The notes beneath the pieces were generated by a model. The model was not told the origin of the DNA and ran no database searches. It was given only the letters and a program-made list of their open reading frames with translations. From positions 1 to 64,000 of the forward strand of contig MEMB01000001.1 in the NCBI GenBank assembly GCA_001768735.1: a DNA stretch of 64,000 nucleotides, read 5' to 3'. The translations under genes and the position numbers were made by a program. Every line of letters starts with the position of its first letter. Position 1 is the stretch's first letter. This document shows positions 26,429 to 35,476 of this stretch, piece by piece. The DNA comes from Alphaproteobacteria bacterium GWF2_58_20. GTDB taxonomy: Bacteria; Pseudomonadota; Alphaproteobacteria; UBA1247.

Positions 26429-27043
26429 TCAATCCTGCCAGGGGCAGGTCTGGCGCAGGGCGGTATCAAGATTGGCCATGCTGTCCGGGATGCCGCAGGC
26501 AGCAAGCGAGGTAACGCCGCGATCCTTGATGCCGCAGGGGATGATTCCGGAAAAAGAGGCAAGGTCTGGCGCCACATTGATGGCCATGCCGTGGAAGGTA
26601 ATGCCGCGCCGCACGCGCACACCAATGGCCCCGATTTTTTCTTCCTGTCCCGGCGTCCCCACCCAGATTCCTATATGCCCTTCCCGGCGGAAGGCGGGCA
26701 GGCCCAGTTCCGCCAGCGCCGCGATGCCCCATCCTTCCAGCCCGTGGACAAATTCATGGATGGAAATGCCGCGGCTTCGGATGTCGAGCATGACATAAAC
26801 CACCCGCTGTCCGGGGCCGTGCCAGGTGTAGTGCCCCCCCCGTCCCGAGGGGAAAACCGGGTAGCGCGAATCCAGGAGTTCTTCGGGGATGGCGCTGGTT
26901 CCGGCCGTGTAGAGGTTGGGATGTTCCAGCAGCCAGATTCCCTCGGCCGGTTGTCCGGCAAGAATGGCGGACACCTGTTCTTCCATGGCCTTTTCCGCTT
27001 CCGGATAGGCAACCGGGATTTTGCTTGTTCGCCACGTGATCAT
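26429..27043 (-). CDS. lipB: Octanoyltransferase LipB
   Basis: A 204-residue enzyme that moves octanoyl from acyl carrier protein to lipoyl domains. The ATG at 27043 (MITWRTSKIP) is preferred to one 12 codons upstream. Family motifs: WLLEHPNLYTAG, RGGHYTWHGPGQRVVY, the conserved lysine in QEEKIGAIGVRV, and the thioester cysteine in IIPCGIKDRGVTSL. It is 10 bp convergent with the TetR gene. Confidence 0.93.
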   Translation of the reverse strand: MITWRTSKIPVAYPEAEKAMEEQVSAILAGQPAEGIWLLEHPNLYTAGTSAIPEELLDSRYPVFPSGRGGHYTWHGPGQRVVYVMLDIRSRGISIHEFVHGLEGWGIAALAELGLPAFRREGHIGIWVGTPGQEEKIGAIGVRVRRGITFHGMAINVAPDLASFSGIIPCGIKDRGVTSLAACGIPDSMANLDTALRQTCPWQD

Positions 27044-27147
27044 GATTTTTGGGATAGACCCTGAAAACACTCTTGTCAAACCGGTTGTGATCTGTTATCC
27101 CCTTGTCCGCTCCGGTTGGGGCATTTGGTGCAACAGCCCGGTTTTGG

Positions 27148-27234
27148 GCGGTCGTGGCGGAACTGGTAGACGCGCAGCGTTGAGGTCGCTGTGGGGGAGA
27201 CCCCGTGGAAGTTCGAGTCTTCTCGACCGCACCA
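27148..27234 (+). tRNA. tRNA-Leu (GAG)
   Basis: A class II tRNA. The acceptor GCGGTCG pairs with CGACCGC. The anticodon stem CAGCG/CGCTG encloses loop TTGAGGT, giving GAG. A long variable arm (TGGGGGAGACCCC) and GTTCGAGTC T loop follow, with encoded CCA. Confidence 0.95.
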
Positions 27235-27299
27235 TACATCCGGACCTCATCTGGTCGGGGGGCTTTGTCACCCGCCGGTGTTTCGGTAGGCGCAATTTC

Positions 27300-28238
27300 A
27301 TGAACCAGCAAAAACTTTTCTCCAGCAGCGTTGGTATGCCGCAGCTGCTGTGGGCCCTGTGCAGTACCTTCCTTTTTGGTCTTGTGTGGCGCAGTGCCAG
27401 CCGGGTTCTTGGTTATCCCCATATTGTATCCGATGTTTTCCTGCTGGTGGGCGGTGCCCTGCTGGCAGCCCTTGTGCTGTTCTCCCTTGTTCAGGTTGTG
27501 CGCAATCCAGATCCCCTTGTTGCGGCGTTTGCCAATCCGGATCCCCGCGGCGGGGTTTTGCTCCTGCCGGGGCTTTGCCTCATGCTGCTTGCCATGGGAA
27601 GCCAATCCTTTTTTGAGCCGGGGGCGCGTTTGGGCTTCATGCTGGGAAGTCTTTGGCAGGTCGGGGCCATTCTGGTGTACCTGCATGGAGAACGCCTTCG
27701 CTTCATTGACGAGGCGGGGGTGGATGCCCTTCAGATGATTCCCGGCGTTTCCCTCCTGCTGGCAGCCATGGGGGCTGGTCAGTTCGGTTTCGGGATTCTG
27801 GCGTGGTTCTTGTTTGCCGCCGGGTTTTTCATGGTTCTGCCGCTGTGGCTTCTGGCCATCCAGCAGTTGTGGCTCAATCGGTCTGTCTTGCAGGGCAGGG
27901 CTTTCCTGCTTGCGCCTCCGGCCCTTGTTTACCTGGCCATGGTGGCAGTCAATGGCGGGGAACCGGGAGGGCTTGGAACGCTTTGCCTGTTTGGGGCCAT
28001 GGCCCTGCTTGGCCTTTTTGTCCTGGCGGGACGTTATGTGCTTTCCGAAAGCGACAGTTCCGCTATCTGGGGGATCTGCATGGGGGTTTCTACCCTGGCC
28101 ATGGCGCTCATGCTTTATAGCATCAAATCAGGAGGCCTTGTGCCACACCTGTTATGCGATGCGGTGGTCATTCTTGCGAGCTTGGCCTATCTTTATGGGG
28201 TGCAGGCCACCTGGGCGGGGATTGCGCCCCGCCCCTGA
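27300..28238 (+). CDS. TehA/SLAC1 (TDT)-like ten-helix membrane transporter
   Basis: A 312-residue integral membrane protein with about ten hydrophobic segments. Spacing and sequence follow Haemophilus TehA: PHIVSDVFLLVGGAL, LGSLWQVGAILVYLHGERL, FGFGILAWFLFAAGFF, FLLAPPALVYLAMVAVNGGE. Members move small anions or dicarboxylates and some give tellurite tolerance. ATG at 27300 lies 66 bp after tRNA-Leu. Substrate is not predictable. Confidence 0.6.
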   Translation: MNQQKLFSSSVGMPQLLWALCSTFLFGLVWRSASRVLGYPHIVSDVFLLVGGALLAALVLFSLVQVVRNPDPLVAAFANPDPRGGVLLLPGLCLMLLAMGSQSFFEPGARLGFMLGSLWQVGAILVYLHGERLRFIDEAGVDALQMIPGVSLLLAAMGAGQFGFGILAWFLFAAGFFMVLPLWLLAIQQLWLNRSVLQGRAFLLAPPALVYLAMVAVNGGEPGGLGTLCLFGAMALLGLFVLAGRYVLSESDSSAIWGICMGVSTLAMALMLYSIKSGGLVPHLLCDAVVILASLAYLYGVQATWAGIAPRP

Positions 28239-28258
28239 AGATGGCGATCTTTTCCGGA

Positions 28259-28492
28259 TCAGTTGAAAATCTTTGACAGGACAAGCAGAACCAGCAGGCC
28301 GATGAAGGCCGCCAGGATGGGGTTGTTGTTCACCCAGCCAAACAGTTTGGCCTGCCATGCGCTGGTATCAATATGGACATCCTTGCATTGGCAGTCATGC
28401 GCCTTGCCGCTTTCTTCACAGGCGCAGACCTTGGCTTCAAGGGCAGCGACTTTTGTTTCAAGGGCTTCAAGGCGTGTTTCGATGGCGTTCAT
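28259..28492 (-). CDS. Small coiled-coil membrane protein
   Basis: A 77-residue protein with AAGGAG before the ATG. The N-terminal half is a heptad coiled coil (MNAIETRLEALETKVAALEA), a Cys-rich bend follows (VCACEESGKAHDCQCKD), and one membrane helix ends the protein (ILAAFIGLLVLLVLSKIF). It is probably tail-anchored, with the cysteines in the soluble domain. No family is recognised. It converges on the TehA-like gene. Confidence 0.6.
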   Translation of the reverse strand: MNAIETRLEALETKVAALEAKVCACEESGKAHDCQCKDVHIDTSAWQAKLFGWVNNNPILAAFIGLLVLLVLSKIFN

Positions 28493-28643
28493 GGGATTCT
28501 CCTTGTGGGAATTTTCAAGACATGTCCCAAGGTTAAGCGTTTTGGGACGTCAAGACAAGATGGAAAGCGGGAGGAGATGGCAAATCCGGAGGGCATTGCC
28601 GAATGCCCGCATCTGGGATATGTTTTCGTGAAGGTTTTCTTCC

Positions 28644-29375
28644 ATGGAGGTTGCCCGTCTTATGGATCGCTTTTGTTTCTTTGTCCCCGACCCCAAAAAT
28701 CCGGAATGGTTCCAGGCGATGGATGCCATTGGCAGCAAATACCTGCTGGACTGCGCCACCAATTTTCCGGCGCAGGCGGGGTTTCTGCCCAAGGAACGGA
28801 AGTTTCCGGAAGTCCTTGAGGTAGAAAACGGGGAAGAAGCGATCTATCTCATGCTGGGTGGGCAGGAACACCTGCGTGACCGGGCTGTGACCCTGCTGTC
28901 CACCCTGTTTGTCCGGGATACTGATTTCCGCAGGAATGCTGTGGGAAAGGTTCTCGAGACCTGTTCCGAATGCGACCGGCTGGAAACGGCGGCGGCTTTC
29001 AGCAAGGCGCTGGCGGTGTGCGGGGATGATGTCAAAACTCCTGCTGAAAAACTGGAGGCTGTGTCAGAGGTTGTGGGGGCGCACATGCCGCTGGAAACTT
29101 TGGCGCAATGGTTTGCGGCATCGTCCATGGCTGCTGGTACGCCACCGGAAAAAATTGTTCGCAAATACCTGATGGAGTTCAGCGGTCTGCCCGCCTATCG
29201 CATCGGCGATGCGGAAAATGCGCCGGTATGGGTCCACAAGTCCTGGGTGGATAAAAACGTGAAGCCCCTCAAAAATCATGGGGAATATTTGCGTCAGCGC
29301 AACATGGAGCTGTTTGGAACCCCGCTGGGGGCATCGGCGGTGAGGTTCAGGTTGCCGGGGCGCATCGCTGGTTGA
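28644..29375 (+). CDS. Unknown cytosolic protein upstream of the phage cluster
   Basis: A 243-residue, mainly helical soluble protein. A start at 28644 or 28662 (MDRFCFFVPD) is possible. There are four or five cysteines (CFF, DCATN, TCSECD, VCGDD) and no signal or membrane segment. The C-terminus ends RFRLPGRIAG. It is not recognised. It ends 35 bp before the first phage-type promoter, and whether it belongs to the cluster or is host is unclear. Confidence 0.5.
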   Translation: MEVARLMDRFCFFVPDPKNPEWFQAMDAIGSKYLLDCATNFPAQAGFLPKERKFPEVLEVENGEEAIYLMLGGQEHLRDRAVTLLSTLFVRDTDFRRNAVGKVLETCSECDRLETAAAFSKALAVCGDDVKTPAEKLEAVSEVVGAHMPLETLAQWFAASSMAAGTPPEKIVRKYLMEFSGLPAYRIGDAENAPVWVHKSWVDKNVKPLKNHGEYLRQRNMELFGTPLGASAVRFRLPGRIAG

Positions 29376-29409
29376 AGTCTTTGTTTTCATGGGGGTTGTC
29401 AAAAAAGGT

Positions 29410-29439
29410 TTGACGGCATCCGGGGTCATCCCTTACTTC
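29410..29439 (+). promoter_or_regulatory. Phage-type promoter 1 with TGAC-GTCA dyad
   Basis: TTGACG (-35, 29410-29415) is followed 18 nt later by TACTTC (29434-29439). The segment TTGACGGCATCCGGGGTCA is repeated almost exactly at 40715, where it also precedes a hairpin leader and a gene block. TGAC and GTCA arms overlap the -35 and could be an operator. Confidence 0.5.
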
Positions 29440-29489
29440 TTTTCATGAGCCTCGGAAAGTGTGTCCGGGGCGTTTTCCGGTTTTCATCA

Positions 29490-29513
29490 GGCCCGCGTTT
29501 CGCGGGCCTTTTT
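29490..29513 (+). terminator. Terminator-like hairpin in the leader of the terminase block
   Basis: GGCCCGCG (29490-29497) pairs perfectly with CGCGGGCC (29501-29508), followed by TTTTT. It lies between promoter 1 and the terminase small subunit start (29529), so it would be read by that promoter before the gene. The same layout recurs at 37777 and 40796, and a hairpin also precedes the genes at 34490 and 47319. Confidence 0.75.
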
Positions 29514-29528
29514 CTTTGCGGGGAAAAC

Positions 29529-29846
29529 ATGGACAGGGAACGATGCTTGACCATTGATGATGGCGACAGTTTTGCCACGCCTATGCGGCAGGCGCTCCTG
29601 AAGGTTTTGCAGCAGCCGGGCGCGGATGGCATGGGCTTGCGTATCGAGCGGGTGGCCGAAGCCCTTGTGCGGGCCGCCGAGGAAGGGGTGCTGGGGGCCA
29701 TCAAGGAAATCAATGACCGGATCGACGGCAAGGTATCGGCCATGACGGCTGCGGCTTCCGCGCGTGGCAATATTGAGCTGGTGGTGGATACGGGCATTGG
29801 CCTGCTGGGAAGGAGTGACAATGAAACGGAGGATGAAACGGATTGA
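29529..29846 (+). CDS. Terminase small subunit-like protein
   Basis: A 105-residue protein, first gene of the phage block. The centre (ERVAEALVRAAEEGVLGAIK, then EINDRIDGK) is the pattern common in small terminase-like phage proteins that precede TerL. No clear HTH is seen. It overlaps TerL by 26 bp and lies 15 nt after the leader hairpin. Confidence 0.6.
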   Translation: MDRERCLTIDDGDSFATPMRQALLKVLQQPGADGMGLRIERVAEALVRAAEEGVLGAIKEINDRIDGKVSAMTAAASARGNIELVVDTGIGLLGRSDNETEDETD

Positions 29847-31143
29847 TACCGGTTATCGTCCACGCCCCTTGCAGGCGCGGCTTCATCGGGGGCTTCGGCG
29901 GTTCAATGTGCTGGTGGCGCACCGCCGGTTCGGCAAAACGGTATTCTGCATCAACCACCTGATCCATGCGGCGCTCACCTGTCCTCACGCCCGGCCGTTT
30001 TTTGGTTATGTGGCACCGTTCCGGAATCAGGCGAAATCCATCGCGTGGGATTACCTCAAGTCCTATACCCGCGCCCTTCCGGGTGTGAAATACAACGAGA
30101 GCGAATTGCGCTGCGAGTTGCCGGGCAACCGCAACATCCAGCTGTTTGGTGCTGACAATGCCGATGCCCTGCGCGGCCTTTATCTTGATGGCGTGGTGAT
30201 GGATGAATACGCCCAGATGAATCCGCGCGTCTGGCCGGAGATCATCCGTCCCATGCTGGCCGATCGCATGGGCTGGGCCATTTTCATCGGCACGCCACGC
30301 GGACGCAACGGATTCTGGATGCTTTACGAAAAGGCCCGGCAGGGCAATGACTGGCTGGCGGCCACGTTCCGCGCCTCGGAAACAGGGGTGATTGCCGCAG
30401 GCGAACTTGCGGCCCTGCGTGAGGGCATGAGCGAGGATCAGTATGCACAGGAACTGGAATGCAGTTTTGATGCCGCCATTCCGGGTGCCTATTATGGGCG
30501 CCTCATGGGGCAGGCCGACCGCGATGGACGGATTGGCAAGGTGCCGCATGATGAAAGCCGTTTGGTGCATACGGCCTGGGATATTGGGGTGGGTGATGCC
30601 ACATCCATCTGGTTTTTCCAGCTGGCAGCGGGGGGATGGCTTTACGTCATCGACTATTATGAAAACACCGGCGAGGGGCTCGACCATTACGCGGCCGTGC
30701 TGCGGGAAAAACCCTATCGCTATGGCCGCCATATCGCTCCGCACGATGCGGCGGTAAGGGAATGGGGGTCGGGGCGGACGCGGCTGGAGACGGCGCAAAG
30801 CATGGGTTTGCGGTTTGTCATGGCTCCTAGGGCATCGCTCGAGGATGGCATCAATGCGGCGCGCATGACCTTGCCGAAATGCCGGTTTGACGAGGAAAGC
30901 TGCCACGACGGGATCGAGGCTTTGCGACAATACCAGCAGGTATGGGATGGCGGGCGCAAGTGCTTCCGCAACACGCCCCTGCACGACTGGACGAGTCACG
31001 CCGCCGATGCCTTCCGTTACCTGGCGCTGGGCTGGCGGGCGGAAGGGGGACGGGGAACGGGAGAAAAGGCCCGCAAGGGGCCGCCCACCCTTGGCGACAT
31101 GTTGAAGGAGGCTGGAATGGGCAACGGGGAGAAACGGATATGA
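29821..31143 (+). CDS. Phage terminase large subunit
   Basis: A 440-residue DNA-packaging motor. ATG at 29821 has AAGGAG upstream. The N-terminal ATPase has AHRRFGKTVFCINHL (Walker A variant), YLDGVVMDEYAQMNP (Walker B), and IFIGTPRGRNGFW (coupling motif). The C-terminal nuclease fold begins HTAWDIGVGDATSIWFF and ends SHAADAFRYLALGW, with conserved acidic residues. Chromosomal location and lack of frame damage suggest it could be functional. Confidence 0.93.
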   Translation: MKRRMKRIDTGYRPRPLQARLHRGLRRFNVLVAHRRFGKTVFCINHLIHAALTCPHARPFFGYVAPFRNQAKSIAWDYLKSYTRALPGVKYNESELRCELPGNRNIQLFGADNADALRGLYLDGVVMDEYAQMNPRVWPEIIRPMLADRMGWAIFIGTPRGRNGFWMLYEKARQGNDWLAATFRASETGVIAAGELAALREGMSEDQYAQELECSFDAAIPGAYYGRLMGQADRDGRIGKVPHDESRLVHTAWDIGVGDATSIWFFQLAAGGWLYVIDYYENTGEGLDHYAAVLREKPYRYGRHIAPHDAAVREWGSGRTRLETAQSMGLRFVMAPRASLEDGINAARMTLPKCRFDEESCHDGIEALRQYQQVWDGGRKCFRNTPLHDWTSHAADAFRYLALGWRAEGGRGTGEKARKGPPTLGDMLKEAGMGNGEKRI

Positions 31144-31442
31144 CGGCAAGGACACGTGATGAGGTTTTGTATGCCGCGCTTCAGGATATTGCGCCGGACA
31201 CGCCGGGCAGTTTCAGCGAGGAAGTCATGGATGCCGCGAAGGCCCTGGGGTTTTCGGGCATGACAGCGCAGGAGGCGCTGATGGTGATCATGCAGGTTTG
31301 CCTGAACCGCGAGGACGACAGCTTTCCCGGTCTCATGGCGGCCATTCCCGGTGGCAGCCTGCCAACGGCGCATTTGCGCGCCTGCGGCGATGACAGCATC
31401 AGGGTAACGGAAAACGGAACAGTGAGGAGGACGGAAACATGA
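31140..31442 (+). CDS. Small phage protein of unknown function
   Basis: A 100-residue, helical, acidic protein. Its ATG overlaps the terminase stop (ATGA) and its stop overlaps the next gene, so it is translationally coupled on both sides. No family or membrane segment is seen. The position between TerL and portal genes is the only clue. Confidence 0.6.
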   Translation: MTARTRDEVLYAALQDIAPDTPGSFSEEVMDAAKALGFSGMTAQEALMVIMQVCLNREDDSFPGLMAAIPGGSLPTAHLRACGDDSIRVTENGTVRRTET

Positions 31443-32242
31443 CCATGAAGATTTCAGGAATGCCCGAAGAAACCAGCGTGGCAGCAACCCACCAGATGGA
31501 ACTCGACGCGGGGGGAACCAGCAAACGCGCGCAGGTTGGCAATCTTTACAGGAATGCCAAGCTGATCACCAAGGTGCAGGAACAGGTGGAGGTGGTTGTT
31601 CCCTCTGCTGCCATGGGTTCCGGAGGCTCGTCGGCACTTTGCCTGGCCCAAACGCCAGCGGGGGCCGGGAACCTGCTCATGAATGGTTCCGCGGCATTGG
31701 AAGGAAAATGGACAAGCGCCAGTTCCTCGGTGGTGCGGCAGCCCCAGGTTTTTTCCTCCGGCGATCTGTCCGGCGTGAATTTCACCGTTACGGGCAAGGG
31801 GACGGATGGACAGCCCAAGACCGATACGAAGGCCGGACCAAATGCAACCTATGCCCAGTTCGGGGGATTTGTCGAGGTGGATTCCATTTCTTGTGATGGG
31901 GCCTGCGGGTCTGCCGTCACGGTCGGATTTGGAAACCCTATCCTGTATCTCGAACCCGGAGCCTGCAATGTTTACCGTGTCAACGAGGGAAACACGAACT
32001 GGTATGTTTACTGCAACATGCTCGGCGGACTTTCGGCAGACAAGGTGGTGACAGGAAACCTTGTGGTGCTCAAGGATTCGACACCGCGCAGCATCATCTT
32101 TGCCACGGGTTCGGCAATGACGGTGAAAACGCTCGGCTCGGCACTTGAAACCGGTGGGGCCGGAAAATATGTGGGGTATGCATTCCGGGCATTCCGGCTG
32201 GCGAACACCCTTTTCCTTTCCAATCTTGGCGCGGAGGCTTGA
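31439..32242 (+). CDS. Phage structural protein with tail-fibre-type N-terminus
   Basis: A 267-residue Gly/Ser/Thr-rich, beta-predicted protein. The N-terminus (ISGMPEETSV then ELDAGGTSKRAQVGNLYR) resembles the opening of many phage fibre or spike proteins. Several cysteines lie mid-protein (SISCDGACGS, GACNVYR, YCNML). It is coupled to the gene before it (ATGA) and lies just before the portal, which is unusual for a fibre. Role unknown; a virion surface protein is the best guess. Confidence 0.45.
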   Translation: MTMKISGMPEETSVAATHQMELDAGGTSKRAQVGNLYRNAKLITKVQEQVEVVVPSAAMGSGGSSALCLAQTPAGAGNLLMNGSAALEGKWTSASSSVVRQPQVFSSGDLSGVNFTVTGKGTDGQPKTDTKAGPNATYAQFGGFVEVDSISCDGACGSAVTVGFGNPILYLEPGACNVYRVNEGNTNWYVYCNMLGGLSADKVVTGNLVVLKDSTPRSIIFATGSAMTVKTLGSALETGGAGKYVGYAFRAFRLANTLFLSNLGAEA

Positions 32243-32244
32243 AA

Positions 32245-32424
32245 ATGACAACACGCATTATCAGGAATGCGATGGGCGACACGGTGGCAACCGTCACGTC
32301 AGCGCGTGAATTGCAGGCGGTTCTTTCCGGGATGGGCGTTGTCGCTGCGGTGGGGGCTGACTGGGAAGGCCTGTCCATGAAGGACTTCGGCTCGGAAACC
32401 CTGCATTTTGAAGACGAGGCATAA
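32245..32424 (+). CDS. Small phage protein
   Basis: A 59-residue protein with GGAGG before the ATG. The sequence (GDTVATVTSARELQAVLSGM) suggests a compact alpha/beta fold. The stop abuts the portal ATG. No family recognised. Confidence 0.5.
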   Translation: MTTRIIRNAMGDTVATVTSARELQAVLSGMGVVAAVGADWEGLSMKDFGSETLHFEDEA

Positions 32425-34149
32425 ATGGATATCCTTCTGGACAACATGGAAACCCGCGCAGAGGCTGAGGCCGCGCTTGGTGGCGCCGCCTTCTGGCGGG
32501 CCGAGCTGGAGCTTGCGCGCAATGACCGCAAGGAATGGCTCGACAAGACACGGCAGGTGATTGACCGTTACCGCGATGAGCGGGAAGGATCGGCGCGGGC
32601 CGAACGTCGCCTCAATGTTCTGTGGTCAAATACGGAAACCCTCAAGTCGGCCCTGTTTGCGCGGCCCGGGAAGCCGGATGTGCGCCGCAGGTGGAGCGCC
32701 AATGCCGACGACGAGATGTTCCGCGACATGGCGACAGTTCTGGAGCGGGCGCTGGCCTATGGGCAGGACCGGCATGATCCGTTTTTGCCTGTCTCCTCGG
32801 CGGTGCTGGACATGCTGCTCTCCGGCCGCGGTGTGGTTCGCGTGGGCTATGACGTTGTGCTGGGTGAGGAAACCGATGCTGCGGGGGTGGTGCGTGAAGT
32901 GCTGGTGGACCAGGAGGTGCGTGAGGAATATGTGCATTATGCCGATTTCCTGCATGCGCCCGCCCGCAAGTGGGATGAGGTGCGCTGGGTGGCTTTTCGT
33001 CACCTGATGACCCGTGACGCGCTGGCAGCGCGGTTTGGTGAGGCAGGGTTCGAGGTGCCGTTGGGGCATTCCATCGCGCAGGAATCCTCTCCCCGCAAGG
33101 GAGAGGTGCCCGAAGGGTTCAGGCGGGCGGAGCTGTGGGAGATATGGGATGCCGACAGCCGCATGCGGCTCTGGTTTTGCGAAGGCATGGACAGGCTTCT
33201 GGCGCGCGAGGAAGATCCCCTGGGGCTTGACGGGTTCTTTCCCTGTCCGGAACCTCTGTGCGGCCCGGTGCGTACCAATGATACCCTCATGCCGGTGCCG
33301 GAGTTCTGCATCTACCAGGACCAGGCCGATGAGCTTGACCGCCTGACCATGCGCATCCACCGCCTGGTGGATGCCCTGCGGCGGCGCGGGGTTTATGATG
33401 CCCAGTTCAAGAACGAGCTGGCATCCCTCGCCCTGGCCGAGGACAACCGGTTCATTCCCGTGGACGCCTATGCGGCGCTGCGCGAGGCGGGCGGGCTTTC
33501 CGGCGTGTTCGCTTCCGAGGACATCACGCCCATTGCGCAGGTGATCGCCTCGCTCTACCAGCAGCGGCAGGCGCTTATCCAGCAGATCTACGAGGTGACG
33601 GGCATTTCCGACATTGTGCGTGGGGCGACCGATCCACGTGAAACGGCAACCGCGCAGCGCATCAAGGGTCAGTATGGTTCCCTGCGGCTGCGCATGCGGC
33701 AGGATGCCGTCATCCGCTTTGTGCGCGATCTTGTGCGGTTGAAGGCGGAAATCGTGGCCGAGCATTTCGAACCGGGAATCCTCACCGCCATGACCGGACT
33801 TCCGGTATCGGCCGACATGCTGTTGGCGTTGCGTCGGGATTCCCTGCGCAACTACCGCATCGACGTGGAAACCGATAGCACCGTGTTTGAGGATACGGAG
33901 TCGGAAAAGGCCCAGCGGATGCAGTTCGTGCAGGCGATCACGTCCTTTGGCGAAAAATGGATTCCGGCCATGCAGAGGATGCCGGAAATCGCGCCGCTGG
34001 CAATCGCGCTACTGGGCTTTTCGGTGCGGGCGTTCAAGGCGGGTTCCGGGCTTGAGGACACCATCACCCGCGTGATGAATGATCTGGCGGACAAGGCGCG
34101 GGCCAAACAGCGCGGTCTGGCTGTGCCAGCTGGAGGGAAGGGATCATGA
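32425..34149 (+). CDS. Phage portal protein (podovirus type)
   Basis: A 574-residue head-tail connector of the P22-type portal class. Landmarks: early helix RNDRKEWLDKTRQVIDRYRD, WSNTETLKSALFARPGKPDV (the portal opening), a long stem/wing region, ITPIAQVIASLYQQRQALIQ, TATAQRIKGQYGSLRLRMRQ and the C-terminal AFKAGSGLEDTI. It begins directly after the small protein stop and overlaps the next gene (ATGA). Confidence 0.85.
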   Translation: MDILLDNMETRAEAEAALGGAAFWRAELELARNDRKEWLDKTRQVIDRYRDEREGSARAERRLNVLWSNTETLKSALFARPGKPDVRRRWSANADDEMFRDMATVLERALAYGQDRHDPFLPVSSAVLDMLLSGRGVVRVGYDVVLGEETDAAGVVREVLVDQEVREEYVHYADFLHAPARKWDEVRWVAFRHLMTRDALAARFGEAGFEVPLGHSIAQESSPRKGEVPEGFRRAELWEIWDADSRMRLWFCEGMDRLLAREEDPLGLDGFFPCPEPLCGPVRTNDTLMPVPEFCIYQDQADELDRLTMRIHRLVDALRRRGVYDAQFKNELASLALAEDNRFIPVDAYAALREAGGLSGVFASEDITPIAQVIASLYQQRQALIQQIYEVTGISDIVRGATDPRETATAQRIKGQYGSLRLRMRQDAVIRFVRDLVRLKAEIVAEHFEPGILTAMTGLPVSADMLLALRRDSLRNYRIDVETDSTVFEDTESEKAQRMQFVQAITSFGEKWIPAMQRMPEIAPLAIALLGFSVRAFKAGSGLEDTITRVMNDLADKARAKQRGLAVPAGGKGS

Positions 34150-34406
34150 CGCGGCTCATTTACGACCGGGAGAAGGGCGATTTCGTGCCGGTGGAGGAAT
34201 ACCGCCGTCCGATGCTCGCCGTCATGCAGGTGATGCCCGACATCACGCCGTTCGTTTCGCCCGTTGATGGCAGCCTGATTTCCAGCCGGGCCCAGCTGCG
34301 CGAACACGAGCGCGTTCACCAGGTGCGCCAGTGTGGCGACGACTGGGCGGGCGGGGGCCGGGCGCCGGAATGGTTCCGGAAGGGTCAAGGCGCGGAGCGG
34401 GGGTGA
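34146..34406 (+). CDS. Small phage protein after the portal
   Basis: An 86-residue protein coupled to the portal gene (ATGA). It contains SRAQLREHERVHQVRQCGDD, a pattern often seen in small proteins between portal and scaffold in alphaproteobacterial podovirus-like phages. The C-terminus is Gly-rich. Role unknown. Confidence 0.6.
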   Translation: MTRLIYDREKGDFVPVEEYRRPMLAVMQVMPDITPFVSPVDGSLISSRAQLREHERVHQVRQCGDDWAGGGRAPEWFRKGQGAERG

Positions 34407-34443
34407 AATCCCGCGCATCCGCGTTCCAAATGCCAACACAGCA

Positions 34444-34469
34444 GGCCGGGGATGTTCCCGGCCTTTTTT
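34444..34469 (+). terminator. Terminator-like hairpin in front of the scaffold gene
   Basis: GGCCGGG (34444-34450) pairs with CCCGGCC (34457-34463), then six Ts. It lies 20 nt before the GTG of the scaffold gene. No promoter-like sequence is seen between the previous gene and this hairpin. Confidence 0.75.
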
Positions 34470-34489
34470 CATGCAAGGAGGAAAAGTCC

Positions 34490-35440
34490 GTGACACAGGT
34501 GGAAAACAGCAAGGAAGACGAGGGCCTCGCCGAAGGCCGGGATGACACGCTCGATGCCCTGATTTCAGCAGCTCTTGGGGGGGAGGAAATTTCTGGGGAA
34601 GGGGATGGCATCCATCCCGAACCGGTCGCCCGTCCGGAAGCGATGCAGGAAATCTCCGCTTCTTCCGAAGCGCCCGAGGACTGGCCCGAGGCGGAAAAGG
34701 CGGTATTCGCCGCCCTGCCGCCCGAAGCACGGGAGATGGTTCTCAATCAATACAAGAATTTCCAGGCCGGGTTTACGCGCAAGAGCCAGGAGCTCAGCGA
34801 CCACGCCCGGTTTGCCGAAGCGGTTCGGCGGGAGCTGGAGCCGTTCCGGGACGAACTTGCCGCATCTGGTGTCGATGAAGCCGGAGCGGTGCGGGAACTG
34901 GTGCGCCTTTACGGCATGTATCGCAAGAATCCGAAAGGCTATGCGCGCATGGTCGCCGGGCGGATGGGAGCTTCTGCTTCCGCAGCCCCCGGCAATCCGG
35001 CCGCATTCCTGATGGCGGCTCTGGAAAAACGTCTTGCTCCGCTGGAACGGCAGTTCCGGACGCAGCAGGTGGAAGGCCAGCGCATGGCGCGGGAAGCCTT
35101 TGCGGGTGCGAAGGATACCGAAGGCGCACCACGCCATCCGCATTTTGAAAAGGTGCAGGGCCGCATGGCCGCACTGATTCAGGGTCGGGTGGCCAAGGAT
35201 ATGGAAGACGCTTACGCGCAGGCGGTGTGGAGCGACCCGGAGCTTCGGGAACAGCTTGTGGCCAAAGAGAAGGAAAAGCAGGAAAGGGCCGCCGAGGACC
35301 GGCGCATCGAAGCCCTGGAAAAGGCGAAGAAGGCGGGTGCCCGCCCGGCTTCGCGTTCCGGGGCCTCGCCGCGTGCCGCCGCTTCGCGCGCCGACCTCGA
35401 CAGTCTTCTCGATGAAGCCCTCACCCGCGCGGGTTTTTGA
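34490..35440 (+). CDS. Phage scaffold-like protein
   Basis: A 316-residue, highly charged helical protein. GTG at 34490 has AAGGAGG upstream. The N-terminus is acidic; the central WPEAEKAVFAALPPEAREMV and QAGFTRKSQELSDH and a long Lys/Glu/Arg-rich C-terminal helix are typical of scaffolding proteins made immediately before the major capsid protein. A GS/A-rich linker (RPASRSGASPRAAASR) precedes the last helix. Confidence 0.7.
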   Translation: MTQVENSKEDEGLAEGRDDTLDALISAALGGEEISGEGDGIHPEPVARPEAMQEISASSEAPEDWPEAEKAVFAALPPEAREMVLNQYKNFQAGFTRKSQELSDHARFAEAVRRELEPFRDELAASGVDEAGAVRELVRLYGMYRKNPKGYARMVAGRMGASASAAPGNPAAFLMAALEKRLAPLERQFRTQQVEGQRMAREAFAGAKDTEGAPRHPHFEKVQGRMAALIQGRVAKDMEDAYAQAVWSDPELREQLVAKEKEKQERAAEDRRIEALEKAKKAGARPASRSGASPRAAASRADLDSLLDEALTRAGF

Positions 35441-35476
35441 AAAAAACATTGAACCCTTTTTGAAAGGACAGCACAC

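Noticed and set aside
27148..27234. tRNA-Leu as phage attachment site
   Set aside because: No second copy of the tRNA 3' end is seen near the right end of the phage cluster, and host-type genes lie between the tRNA and the cluster.
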